A stretch of DNA of 64,000 bases from positions 3,307,265 to 3,371,264 of the forward strand of contig CM048840.1 of assembly GCA_026545765.1 (NCBI GenBank). The letters run 5' to 3'. The DNA is from Plantago major (lineage: Eukaryota; Streptophyta; Magnoliopsida; Lamiales; Plantaginaceae). Numbering within the stretch: the first letter of the stretch is position 1; the number at the start of each line of letters is the position of its first letter. The position numbers and the translations under genes were made by a program. Of the stretch, positions 9,061 through 20,998 are shown one piece after another. The notes beneath the pieces are model-generated. The model had not been told where the DNA came from. It searched no databases and was given only the letters and a program-made list of their open reading frames with translations.

Positions 9061-11925
9061 GCTCACTGTGTTGTATTTGTTATCTGGGCTATTGAGTTGT
9101 AAGGCTAATGGCGACAATCAAACGAGCTTCAATGAATGGGTTGGCGTAATGTCGGACCTTTGTCTGAAGAAAACCTAGTTCCACCAACTTTTACCAAGCG
9201 AAGAAAAAGATCAGGGATTAGAACTGTGGTAACCATAGGCATTGTCAGAAAATGTGCATGATATATTGGGAGGAGGATGCGGATCTAATAGAATGCAAGT
9301 TACGTGGTAAGGAGCAGTACAAGCGTTACAAGGAGGGGCGCAAAGAAACGACAAAGAAAAATCTCTCACATAAGAAAATGTGGTACTTCCTCTAGCACCT
9401 CGTTTGAAAAGATTGTATGCTTCAAGTGCTTATGCGGATAAAATGCGGTGGCAGGAGCGAGTAATCTCGGATAATCTTGAAGGTGGTAGAATGGACCATC
9501 AGCAGACTCACCCGCATGGAAATCGTTTGACGGGACATATCCGAGTTTGCATCCGAATCTAGAAATGTACGTTTGGGACTTTATGCGGATGGTTTTAACC
9601 GTTCGGTAGTGAACGTAAATACTCTTGTTGGCGATTATGCTCACACCGCATCGCCCCCGGTGAGTGCATGAAGGAGCCATTCATGTTTCGATTGCATTGG
9701 TGCTCGGGCGAAAGATCTGGATCGACGTTGGATGTTTTCTTGCAACCCCTAATCAAGGAGCTGATCGAGTTGTGGACAGATGGTATCCCTGCATATGATG
9801 TGTCGACAAAAAAGAACTTCACCTTGAGAGCAGCTCTTCTTTGGACCGTGGTGACTTCCTGCATACTCCATGCTATCTGGAAGGAAAACATCGAGGAAAT
9901 ATGCATGTCCACATTGCTTGGAGGATCTGGATGCATTTAGGCGAAGGGTAGTGGAAAATTTTGTTGGTTTGATTGTCGCCGTGAGTTGCTAGAAAGTGAC
10001 CATCCGTTCGGGAAGAACAAGGATCAATTCTTGAAAAATAAAGTCGTCAACAAAAAGCCCGGATAAGACTTCGGTGCACAAATTCTTGCGGAGATTGATA
10101 GATTGGGTCTTATGAAGGTGGTGAGCTTGGGTGGATGAAGCAACGAGAAAATTGGTAAAAAATGTGGTTGGAGGAAGAGAAGCATCTTCGGGACTTGCCT
10201 TCTTGGGCGATCTTCTTATCCGTCACAACTTAGATTTCATGCACATTGAGAAGAACGTGTTCGAGAACTTATTCAATACACTTTGCAACATTGAGGGAAA
10301 AACAAAGGACCATGCGAAGTCTAGATCCGAGTTATCGACGTGGTGTAAAAGGCCCGAGTTGACAAAGAAGGATGAGAATGGTAAGTGGCGAAGCGTGCTA
10401 CACAATTGACAACTTCTAGGTCAATTTTGTTTGATTGGGTGAGGGCATTGAGTTTCCCGGATAATTACGCCTCAAATTTAGAGGTGTGTGGATTTGAAGA
10501 AGACAAAGGTTTATGGGATGAAGAGTCACGGTATCATGTGTTCATGGAGAGGCTTATCCGGTAGCATTTCGAGAGCTTCACTAAACACGTATGGACCGCT
10601 ATCACCGAGTTGAGCTTATTTTCAAAAATTTAGGCACAAGGGTGGTTCATGACAAAGTGTTGGAAAATCTTGAAAAGAACATACCATTGATTCTATGCAA
10701 GCTCGGCGTATCTTTCCACCGAAATGGTTTGATTCTATGGAGCACTTGCGGTGCACCTTCCACATGAAGCGAGACTTCTTTGGACGGTTCGATGTCGATG
10801 GATGTATCCATTCGAGAGGTACTTGGGAAATTGAAGAAGTATGTCAACAACAAAGGTAAACTGAAGGATCGATTGCCAATGCTACATTCGAGAGGAAATC
10901 AACCTTACGCTCTTATTACTTTGATGAACACGTCCCTACGAAGGCAAGAAGGCTCGAAATGCGCACATTCGTAGTTCAAGCGGATGATGAGTTTTCCCTA
11001 TCTGTCTTGAGTATCGGGGAGACCTCTTGGTGCACTAAGAAAGAATATCTTACGGATAAAGAGTTGAAAGCGACTCAATATTATGTCCTCACGAATTGTC
11101 TTTGAGGTTGACGAAGATATGGTACTATTTGCGAGGTCAGCAACCATTTATTTAAATTTTAATATAGCTACGCAAGTCTCTACTTCAATTATAGACTTAT
11201 CAATGAATCAATGTTTGCAGTTTTTTCAAAAAGCGTTGTTTGGAAGAAAATCCTCAGATGACAGAGGATACACTAGAGGAACTACTTGACTCAAAATTCC
11301 TACAATTTCAGTTGGTTCCGGAGTATGTCCGAATCCTATTAACAACGTCACATGCATATACTTAAAGGCTCTCATGAGGTCCATTCAAAAGGTCTACACA
11401 TTCCCGGGTTATATAGTCAATGGCCTTAGGTTCCACCATTGAATGTAACACGGCCATGGCGACAAGCAACTCAAGGTGTGTGTTAATGGTGCGTAAGAGT
11501 ATGGAGACGCTACTTTGTTTGATTTTCACGGCAAGCTAAAGCGAATTGTGAGGATTGAATATTACGGATTGCCATTTAAACGAACCTTCTTGTTTGACGT
11601 TGAGTGGTATGATCCTAATCCGAGGTACGAGGAAGAACGGCGGTTTGAAATGGTTGATGTGAACGAAAGAAGTACCGAACCAAGTATGAACCATTTATTA
11701 CGGCGACTCAAGCACGACAAGTGGTGTTTCTTGAATATCAAGCGAAAACGCGATAAGGGGAATGGTTAGTGCGGTACCTATTCGTGCTTTCGAAAGTGGA
11801 GTACATTGAGAAAGACGACTCAATTACGAACTCGTACCAACAAGAGGATGTCGATAAACAAGCGTAAGATCCCATAGAAGCGGATGATGAAATTTGTTTG
11901 ATCGCACGAGGACAATATGTAGTCT
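7865..11925 (+). pseudogene. TNP2-type CACTA transposase gene, decayed
   Basis: TNP2-family blocks occur in the right order on the plus strand. A transposase-associated domain appears near 8547-8800 (DRGWMY, GLIKCPC, WNHHGEE), with an older degraded copy at 7865-8110. A PADSPAWKSFDGTYP block lies near 9495-9550, the stretch 'MKEPF' to 'NFTLRAALLWT' at 9668-9850 and 'HNLDFMHIEKNVFENLF' with 'EGKTKDHAKSR' at 10228-10325. A DUF4216-like block (RIEYYG, FDVEWYD) at 11530-11610 is followed in another frame by 'FITATQARQVVFLEYQ' near 11690. The protein would catalyse cut-and-paste of the host element. Many frame changes and stops separate the blocks, so no functional product is expected. Confidence 0.85.
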
Positions 11926-12041
11926 TAGAGGACGGCGATAACGGTATATTATGTGTATTATGAGTAATTATATGTGTTATAATCATATGTATTATAACTC
12001 GTCTAACACATTTTATTGTATTTATTACATTTTTTGCAGAT

Positions 12042-14023
12042 GCATGACAGAGGCCGTCCACTATCGTCCCCCACGCAAAGGCCGCATGATAGTGGTGGGT
12101 CGGGGACACCGTCGAACGAGGAGGCTCGAAGATCGTGACCGGTCTCGGATTCTGAGACCCCAGGCGAGAGAAGCGGCCGTGGCTCTACCGGTCGGCCGGA
12201 CACATCTTTGGAGGCGACCACGACGATTGTCCCTACCTCGTGTTCGATCCAAACAATCCCAACGTCACGTGGGGACGGCTTGTGATTTTCCCTATTGGTC
12301 CTGCCAAGTAAGTATTATACATTCTTCTTAAATATCTAAAACATATATAACTGATAATGATAGTTGACAAGTATAAATTGTTGTACTAAAGTAATGCATA
12401 TTCGTTTCTTGTATCTTATACATTGACAACAGCTTATGGCCTCGGGAGGTGCACAACAAACTAGGTGACATCTTAGGGCGGAGAGAGCCACCCAGGTGGT
12501 GGTGAGTGTTGGAGCCACATCTCGGGCGCATGAGGGCGAGTACTTGATGAGTGAGGTAAGTTAAAATATGACATTCATTTGTTTGTAATTATAATTAATC
12601 GTTTTAATATGAGTGGTATGTTAGCCACTGTATGTGAGTGGTATGTTAGCCACTTTATTTGGGTGATATGTTAGTCACCATTGTGTTAGTAAATTTTAGG
12701 ACAATGTGAGTGGTATGTTAGCCAATGTATGTGAGTGGTATGTTAGCCACTTTATTTGGGTGATATGTTAGTCACCATTGTGTTAGTAAATTTTAGGACA
12801 ATGTGAGTGGTATGTTAGCCACTGTATGTGAGTGGTATGTTAGCCACTTTATTTGGGTGATATGTTAGTCACCATTGTGTTAGTAAATTTTAGGACAATG
12901 TGAGTGGTATGTTAGCCACTTTATTTGGGTGATATGTTATGCTTCATTGTGTTAGTAAATTTTAGGACAATGTGAGTGGTATGTTAGCCACTATATGTGA
13001 GTGGTATGTTAGCCACTATATGTGAGTGGTATGTTAGCCACTTTATTTGGTTGATATGTTAGTCACCATATACATTATGTTGTTAGGACATGTATTGACT
13101 TTGGATGTTGTATGAAATTGGGAATGTAGAAGGTACTTCATTCGGCGAGTTGATCCCACGATCTGGCGTGTTCTGAGGATGGGATCAGCTATCTGAGGAT
13201 ATAGTGCATGCGTGGAAGGCCATTCGGGATCGGGTGGCCAATCCCTCCACGAGTTGATGCTGTGAGTGGGCCCTTTGGGATGCTCTTGGCCGAACTAATG
13301 TCCGGGGCGTTGCTTGGACCAACAGAGCAACCGGCATCCCGATCGTCTGGCGGGAAGGGCGTTCACCACCTGGGAGGCGATCTCATTCGATTATTATCAA
13401 TCGGTGCGTATATATGTGTTTTGCAATCTAGCATTACGTGTATGCTCTATTACTTGTAGATGATAAATTGTTGACTAGATCTGGTTTGATTCGTGGCACG
13501 GGAGGTGACATCCAAGTATGCCATCTTCAAGAAGGCCAGGAAGGCGGGTATGGACATTGTGGGCATCGTCTATTGCGGTATGTTTATGTTGCTTAAAGTT
13601 CATATTTGTACACTATTACAAGTTACTTTTTAAAACGATGGCGATCATTATATATATCTGCTATTTACGATTTCAGGTGAGGTTGATGCTCGTGTGGCGA
13701 GGCGAGGACGGGTGATGTGTTGTCAATGAACAAGTTGACAACATCTTCCTAGAGGTCAACAAACCGGACAAGAAAGGGCGAATATATGGACTCGGGAGCC
13801 TCGGTTTGCATCGGCTAGTCGGCGTGCTCCTCATCATCGTCCGTGATCCAGACGTCCGGTTTACACAGGACTGGTCTCGGAAATGGTGCGATCGCGGTCA
13901 GGAACATGTTGCTCGGCTAACTCGAGAGATGGAGCAACAAAGGGGCGAGATGGAGCGCCTGACGAAGAAGCGAAGGAGGAGAACGAGCACCTTGATTCTG
14001 AGATGGAAGCGATTCATGTCCTG
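12042..14023 (+). pseudogene. Second CACTA gene remnant (Transposase_24-like)
   Basis: Downstream of the transposase blocks a second transcript-like region begins near ATG 12042. It contains 'WRVLRMGS' near 13170, 'REVTSKYAIFKKARKAGMDIV' near 13500-13560, 'EVNKPDKKGRIYGLGS' near 13755-13800 and a charged, coiled-coil-like tail 'LTREMEQQRGEMERLTKK' near 13915-13970. This matches the layout of the accessory protein of plant CACTA elements (Transposase_24/Ptta type) that binds the subterminal repeats. Likely introns at 12330-12430, 12560-13130 and 13390-13500 contain no coding sequence, and one of them holds the hairpin minisatellite. The fine exon structure is uncertain and the gene is probably dead. 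Confidence 0.6.
12611..13062. repeat. Minisatellite of hairpin-forming units, about 97-bp higher-order period
   Basis: Units of about 23 bp containing (A)GTGGTATGTTAGCCAC(T) or GGTGATATGTTAGTCACC repeat through the segment. They are grouped into higher-order repeats that start at 12611, 12708, 12804 and 12902 (spacing 96-98 bp), each ending in 'GTGTTAGTAAATTTTAGG'. Every unit has a 5-bp inverted stem, AGTGG/CCACT or GGTGA/TCACC. It sits inside a probable intron of the second CACTA gene. Confidence 0.9.
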
Positions 14024-14227
14024 ATTCGCCATCACCCACCCCCACCCGTCGATAGCTAGTTATGTATCGTATGTTGATTTTTTTCATATTTACACTTGTT
14101 TGGATAATTTCTCGACAATCGAATATTACTTTTTATTCATTGAAACATTTTTCGTATTATTGATTTATTATCGAACATTATATTGATTAAATAGGTGAAC
14201 TACGAAAATAGGGATTAATATGAAATA

Positions 14228-14610
14228 AATAGTAGCGGAATTAGTGACGGAATTCACGGATGTGGAATTAGTGACGGAATTTCAAATTCGTCACTAGTCG
14301 ATAAAATATTTAGCGACGGATAGAATCTATCCGTCAAAATATAGCGACAGATAGATTCTATCCGTCACATATATAGACGGATAGAATCTATCCGTCAAGA
14401 TATTTAGCGACGGATAGAATCTATCCGTCGCTAAATTTCTAATTAAAAAATAATTGGACGATCCAATGCGTCCAATCTGTCATGAATCGACGATTTGATT
14501 GTTATCCGTCAGCTCGAGGCGACGGATTTTCTATCCGTCGCCCGATCCGTCGCCAGAGCTGGGGCGACGGATAGCTGGCCTGTAGCGACGGATCTATCCG
14601 TCGCTACAGG
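14228..14610. repeat. CACTA 3' subterminal repeat array
   Basis: GCGACGGAT, TCTATCCGTC and their complements occur in dense, mostly palindromic pairs such as GACGGATAGAATCTATCCGTC (about 14370-14430). This mirrors the 5' array. It includes GGAATTAGTGACGGAATT variants at its inner edge. Confidence 0.85.
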
Positions 14611-15181
14611 CCAGATTTTTTGTAGTGATAGTTGTATGTTAGTTAAATAGACAAATAACGGTTTCATTTCTGTAACCTTATAATTTATTTACTTGTTACT
14701 TTCTTCAAAATTTGCATATTGAAGAAGTACATATAAAAGTTGTTGTTAACCGACCAACACCCTCAAGATACTCGGAAAAGCAACTTTTTCTCTCTAGATG
14801 CTATGTTCTAAACGAAGTTGAATTTATTGTCGTAGAAAATATTGGGACGAGCAATGGCCCAGAACTGGGATCACGGTCTGTATTGGGGTCCTCAGGGGAT
14901 GGTGTTACAGATTCCGTTGCTCGAACTCGTGGACGAAGTGGAGGAACCGGAATACGAAACAATAGTGGAACACATGAACCGATTCTCCAAAATCCTTTTG
15001 ATCGGGACAGAACAACTACTGATACATGTTTTGGAGATACCTCCCATGGTTTGGAAGTATTCAGTGGAGGCTCATTACAGAGAGAGGATGAATCACGTTC
15101 GACAATTCTGGCTCCGAGTGCATGTAAAGGAGGAGGAAGTGGACATAATTCATCGACAGTTGTTGAATCTGCTCATTCAAC

Positions 15182-16445
15182 AGGAGAATGGCATTTTTGG
15201 TCCCATGGTTTGGGCCAAATGGCGCACGCAGTCTCACATTTGAAGCTCTGGCATGTTTCATCCCAATTTCCAGTCAACTTCAGGTCCGTGGTCCATTTTC
15301 GCTGACGTGGCTATCGGGTGAACTCTAAATTGCGATTTTGACTTCCACATCATCTGACACATCACCACCAACCTATTTACACTTAAATTTAAGTCCAAAA
15401 TTGAATTTCTAAATAAAAAAAAGAAATAAAATGAAAACAAAAACAAAAACATAAACTGAAGAAAAACAAAAGAAACATTCAATTAAACGGAAGGGTTCTC
15501 TCTCGGTGGAGAAGGCGGTGCAGCATAATCGATAACTGGAAATCTCCTCTTCTTAATAGGTACAACACTAGCCAAATGGACAGACATTTCTTCTACAGAG
15601 CAAGAAAATTAAAAGGTTAACATCTTTACACTAACCACTGGTGCTATTAGTATATAGCTACAGAAAAGCTAAAAATAAGAAAACTCAGATGACCAAATTG
15701 AAACCAAAAAAAAATGGATAAAATTTAAGAAACAACAAAATTGAAACTCTCCAATCTGAGCTCTTGTTGTGAGCTGAAAACCAAGAGTAAGAACTCAAGC
15801 TATAAAATGATAGATTGAAACTTTCCACTTATCGAATCGAATCACCAATGAAACGACGTTCAATCAGATTGAAGAAAGACAAAATCGAATACCTAATACA
15901 CACCATCGATGGACCTCGGAAGAAACGCACACGAAAGTACCTTCTGACATTCAAAACACAAAAGTACAATTGCTAAGTGTTAAAGACCTAACAAAATAGA
16001 GTGAAGAATTACGATTGTTTCTAGAAATGTAAAAATACTGTGAAATTGTTGAGAAGCAGAGCAAGAATAGATTTATCCGGTAATTGCGGTGAGAAATTAC
16101 CTTAGAAATCGAGGAGAAATTGGAGAAAGCCGATTTTGAGATTTTTTGTTGTGTGAATGGAGAAAAAATGGAGAGAGGAAAATGGAGATGGTTGATGGAG
16201 ATGGAGATGGAAATTTAGAAATTCAATGTTGGACTTAAATTTAAGTGTAAATAGGTTGGTGGTGATGTGTCAGATGATGTGGAAGTCAAAATCGCAATTT
16301 AGAGTTCACCCGATAGCCACGTCAGCGAAAATGGACCACGGACCTGAAGTTGACTGGAAATTGGGATGAAACATGCCAGAGCTTCAAATGTGAGACTGCG
16401 TGCGCCATTTGGCCCAAAACATGGGACCAAAAATGCCATTCTCCC
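15182..16445. mobile_element. MULE-type non-autonomous transposon with 232-bp inverted repeats
   Basis: Bases 15182-15414 reappear inverted at 16213-16445. The ends read AGGAGAATGGCATTTTTGG and, in reverse complement, GGGAGAATGGCATTTTTGG. The element is flanked by CTCATTCAAC on both sides (15172-15181 and 16446-16455), a 9-10 bp duplication typical of Mutator-like elements. The interior is AT-rich without a transposase frame. Because the LINE continues on both sides, the MULE inserted after the LINE. The matching open frames at 15061-15261 (minus) and 16366-16440 (plus) are the two repeat arms read in the same direction and not genes. Confidence 0.9.
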
Positions 16446-16470
16446 CTCATTCAACTTATTGTACTATGGA

Positions 16471-16485
16471 GGGGGGGGGGGGGGG
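16471..16485 (+). repeat. Poly-G run
   Basis: Fifteen consecutive G, just right of the MULE and just left of the start of LINE ORF2. Length is prone to sequencing error. It could form a quadruplex. Confidence 0.9.
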
Positions 16486-19400
16486 ATTGTTAGCCCCGTC
16501 CACCCATTCAATATTTTTGGTTTACCAATGAAGGTTCTTTCTTGGAATTGTCAAGGGGCAGGAAGCCCAGATTTTGTTTCTAATTTTCGTGATTTAGTTA
16601 GAGAGCATATACCACATGTCGTTTTTAGTGTTTGAAGCAAATGCTGACCTAATTATCCCGACTCTTGGCTTTTCAAGTTGGGAAAAAGCACCAACCCATG
16701 GTATGATGGGTGGTATCTGGATGTTGTGGAACCATGAGGAAAATGATGTTGAAATACTACATGTTGATGACCAAACTATGCATGCCTTAATAAGTAGGAA
16801 GGAACAAGAGAGTTGGGTGGTTTCTGGGATTTATGCGCAACCAAGGCAAGAGGATAAAGCTAGGGTTTTTGGTAGTATAGAACGTTTTGCTGAACATCTG
16901 GATCTTCCCTGGTTGGCTACTGGAGATTTTAATGAGATTCGATTCACACATGAGAAGATGGGAGGAAACGTGGCATCCATTCGTAGGTGTCAAGCGTTTA
17001 ACCAATGGATTGAACTCCGTGATTTAGGTTTCCATGGGCCGAAGTTTACATGGGATAATCAGGGATATGGGATACCTAATATTCGAGAACGCATTGATAG
17101 AGCTTTAGCAAATGATAAGTGGTGCAAATTATTCCCGAATAATGCAGTTCTTCATGTCCCTAAAACATACTCGGATCATCATCCTATCCTGACATGTTGC
17201 TACTGCCTAGAGGAGAAGAAAAAGAATACACCTTTTCGTTTTGAAAAGGCGTGGCTGGAACATGAAGACTGTAAAGACCTAATACAACATATTTTGTTAG
17301 AGAAGAAAGAAATTGTTCCAGCAATAGCCCAGGTACTAGATGTTTTCATACCTTGGAACCGAACCAAGTTTGGAAATATATTTCAGAAAAAATGGCAACT
17401 AAAAGGTCAACTTGATGGCATCCAAAGAGCACTCTCAAAACATTACAGCTCGTTTCTAGTTAATTTGGAGAAAGATTTGATTCGAGAATTTAATGTAATT
17501 CTCAAGCAAGAAGAATTATTTTGGTTCCAAAAATCAAGGGTCAAGTGTATTGGACGGGGAATCGAACACAAAATTCTTTCACCAATCGACATTGGCACGA
17601 AGGAGGGTGAATAAGATTATGATGCTGAAAATTGATGATATTTGGGTCCAGGATCAACAAATTCTCAAACAACATAGCAGGGAGCATTTCCAAGCCATAT
17701 TAGCGCCAACAGTCTGCTTGCAAGGCGCAAATTGTACAGGCCCAATTTTGTACTTTTATCAGGCCAGAATTACAGAGCAAGAATACCATTTGTTGAACAT
17801 CCTACCAAAGCACCGGGCCCTGATGGACTACAAGCGTTTTTCTACCAACAAAACTGGGAGACAGTGGGTTCTTCGGTCACAAGCTTTATCCAACAAGCAT
17901 TTTCCGTGGGCTATTTTGAGTCCAGTATGTGTGATGCGTACATGTGTTTAATTCCTAAAGTGCTCCGGCCAAGTAAGATTTCTGAATATTGACCCATATC
18001 GTTGTGCAATGTGCTCTATACATTTATCACAAAATCCATTACGATGAGATTGAAGAACTTGATGCCAAACCTGATTTCTCTGTGTCAATCAAGTTTTATT
18101 ACTGGTAGAAGTACTGGTGATAATATTTTTGTTATGCCAGAGATCCTGCATTCACTACAAGCAAAAAAGAAAAATAAAACAGGATGTATGGTGATGAAAC
18201 TCGATTTGGAGAAAGCATATGACCGGGTAAATTGGAATTTTCTTGCTGATACTCTTTTTGCATTTAATTTCCCAAGGCGCTTGGTGGATATTATAATGTT
18301 CTGTGTACGCAATGCAAAATTATCTCAAATTTTGTGGAATGGTGAACTGCTTGAGACAATCACACATACTTGTGGATTACGGCAAGGAGATCCATTATCC
18401 CCATATTTATTTGTTCTTTGTATTGAACGTTTATCCTATATGATCAATAATATGGTGGATCAAAAGAAATGGTCGCTTATACCAGTGTTTTCCCATATCT
18501 TGTTTGTGGATGACCTGATTTTGATGAGCAAAGCAATAGTGGCGAATGCAAGGGTGATTAAAAAAGTGATCGTGAATTTTGTGCTATGTCTGGGTTAAGC
18601 CTGAACTTAGGAAAATCTAAGGTGCATTTCTCAAAGTCTGATGGGAATAGCTTGAAGAGATGTATTACAGACATATTGGGGTTTAGCCAAACTCCAAATC
18701 TTGGAAAATATCTGGGAGTTTATCTCAAACACGGGAGAGTTTCTCGAGCAGAATCGGTGAAATTAATTGATAAGGTCACTGCAAAATTCTCTGGATGGAA
18801 GAAGAAATTCCTCTCAACTGCGGGACGAACTACTCTCATACAATCTGTCACGGCAGCAGTACCTATTCATGATATGCAGGTTGGTTGGTTACCAGAACAT
18901 GTCTGTGATCGTCTAGATAAGCTAAATCGTGATTTTGTTTGGTCGAACGCTGTGTCACAGCAAAAGACACATTTAGTTGGGTGGAAACAGGTAACCAAAT
19001 CAAAGAAGCAGGGAGGTTTAGGTATCCGAGAGGCCAGAATTAATAATGAGACTATGCTGTCAAAGGTGGTCTGGCAACTGGTTAGTAAAGAACGCACAAT
19101 TTGGATAAATTTAGTGCAATCAAAATATTTAAAGGGGCAGAATATTTTGCACTATTCTACCAAAACTGGAGATAGCACCTTATGGAAAGGAATTGTGAAA
19201 TGTGCGCAGAAATTCAATTCAAGTTTCAGGTGGAAAGTAGGAGATGGTGCCACAATTAAATTTTGGTTTGATGTGTGGTACAAGGATAAAGAGCTGTTTA
19301 CACTGGTGGAGCATTTTGATCACAGAGATAAGGATACCATTTTATCCCAAGTTCTGGATAGTGAAGGCAACTGGAATTTCTCCAGTTTATTCATACAAAT

Positions 19401-20094
19401 GTCGCACAGCTTAATTCAAGAGCTGCTGAACACACAGATAAGTATATGCGAGGCACCTGATGATAATTTGGAGTGACACAGCTACGGGAAAGTTCAGCTG
19501 TCAATCAGCATATCACAAGCTCAAGCGATTCTCTAAGATAGCTACTCAAGACCGGCCCAATAGCTTTGATTGGCAAGTAATCTGGGGGAGCAAGTTAACA
19601 AATAAGATGAAGCACGTTTTATGGTTAGCAGTGCAAGATCGTCTCTTGACAAACTCACTCAGATATAAGTGACAGATGGACACAGATAGTACTTGTCATC
19701 AATGTGATACAGGGATTGAAGATGTATTACATATCTCATGGCATTGCAGGAAAGCACAAGATATTTGGAAAAAAGTGCTACATCAAGCTGATTTAGACAC
19801 TTTCAATGCCTGGTCTACTGAAACTCCAAGTCGAAGTGGATTCAAGGGATATTTTTTAGTGGCTAACGGGGAAGTCGGAGCCAGCACAGGAGATGGTGGA
19901 AAGGGTATAGAAATGTATTCATCTTCTGCATAGACCATGGGACATTGAGCTGAAGAAGATTCATCATAGAGCAAATTTTGTTGCTGATCATCTTGCTATC
20001 AAATTCCCGTCATTTGTCAGCCGCGACTTAAAATTCCCTTTGAGGTTAGCTTCAAACCAAAGCTTATCCTCAATATTGTCAAACTTGAGCAAGT

Positions 20095-20825
20095 CGTCCG
20101 ACTTTATTCAGGACGCTTTTCACACGGGATCTTTTGATGCAAACTTGTGTGCGGCATGACATTTGTTTGCTTAATTAATTCCCAAGGTGATAAATCCCAG
20201 TAAGATATCAGAATTTCGTCCTATCTCGTTATGTAATGTTCTATATAAATTCATTACCAAATGCATAAGCTTAAATGCCGGAGCTAATATCATTATGTCA
20301 GCCTAGTTTTATACGTGGTCGATGCACTCAAGATAATGTACTTGTGATACAATAGATCTACACTCGCTATGGGCTAAAAATTTCAGAACGAAGGACTGTG
20401 GAAGTCAGTGAATTTCGTGGATGCGCGAGATAATTTGGTAACATTGAATCAGGTGTTGAATTCAGACGGGTCATGGGATTTCTCCAACTTAGCCACACCT
20501 GTTCCGGCAGAGTTACAACAGAAATTGCTCTCCTCTAATATATATCCTGCTATCGAACGGACGAAGATAGGGTACTATGGAATAATTCAGCTAATGGTCT
20601 CTTCAGCTGCCAGTCTGCTAATCAAACTCTATATATGCAGACTTACACAGTTCCCACGGAAAGGAAAAATTGGTCTTGCATTTGGAAAAGTAAGCTTCCA
20701 AACAAGATGAAACATTTTCTACGGTTAGCTCTCCGTGGTCGACTCCTTACAAATTCTCTGCGTTTTAAACGTCAGTTAGCAACTTCCAGTGTTTGCACAC
20801 AATGCTAACAAGAGGAGGAGAATCA
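20095..20825 (+). mobile_element. Second LINE fragment, internally deleted
   Basis: A reverse transcriptase piece ([26 protein letters not shown]) at about 20150-20265 is followed, after a short degraded stretch, by a linker (TLNQVLNSDGSWDFSNL at 20440-20495) and a zf-RVT piece (WKSKLPNKMKHF, GRLLTNSLRFKRQLATSS, CTQC) at 20680-20808. Most of the reverse transcriptase between them is missing, including the catalytic box. It is related to, but diverged from, the LINE directly to its left, so it is a separate copy rather than a duplication product. Confidence 0.8.
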
Positions 20826-20998
20826 ACAATATTTCAATAACAGTACCGCGTCCTATTAAATTCAATCATTGTTGACTGTTTTATGAGTTTTGTTGATAAT
20901 GTTATTAACCAGTAGAATAACAAAATGTAGGAAGAGTGTTTAATTTGTTTGAGTGGGAGTTACGTTGGGATAGTGAAGTGTAAGTTTTGATAGATGGA

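Larger units (their letters stand above)
6735..14627 (+). mobile_element. CACTA (En/Spm) transposon, both ends present
   Basis: The element runs from CACTACAAGAAAAGCTGG to a reverse-complement CACTACAAAAAATCTGGCC, and is flanked on both sides by the triplet ATA (6732-6734 and 14628-14630), the 3-bp duplication expected for CACTA. Length is 7,893 bp. Both ends carry arrays of GCGACGGAT in both orientations, probable transposase-binding sites. Inside are remains of a TNP2-type transposase gene and of a second, accessory gene, both in plus orientation. The reading frames are broken many times, so it is non-autonomous now, but the clean ends and target duplication suggest a single insertion that could still be moved in trans. 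Confidence 0.9.
14700..20060 (+). mobile_element. L1-type LINE with inserted MULE
   Basis: An L1-type non-LTR retrotransposon lies on the plus strand. ORF2 begins near 16530 with MKVLSWNCQGAGSP. The endonuclease domain follows in a long open frame at 16616-17614 (WLATGDFNEI, SDHHPIL), then reverse transcriptase at about 17810-18600 (APGPDGLQAFF, LDLEKAYDRVNW, GLRQGDPLSPYLF, FVDD), a thumb/linker frame at 18586-19476, a zinc-binding zf-RVT region at 19460-19780 and an RNase H tail near 19930-20020 (IELKKIHHRANFVADHLA). The frame is broken at several junctions: near 16630, 17590-17800, a stop near 17990, about 18590, 19475 and 19670. The catalytic box is FVDD where the family usually has FADD. 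Upstream, 14712-15181 may be the ORF1 tail or ORF linker, but this is unproven. No poly(A) tail was found. Confidence 0.85.

Noticed and set aside
12611-13062. CRISPR-like array, given regular palindromic repeats
   Set aside because: The window is plant nuclear DNA, and the spacers are themselves repeated and not unique, so it is a minisatellite.
15061-15261. Minus-strand frame repeated almost identically on the plus strand at 16366
   Set aside because: The two are the inverted-repeat arms of the MULE, not two genes.
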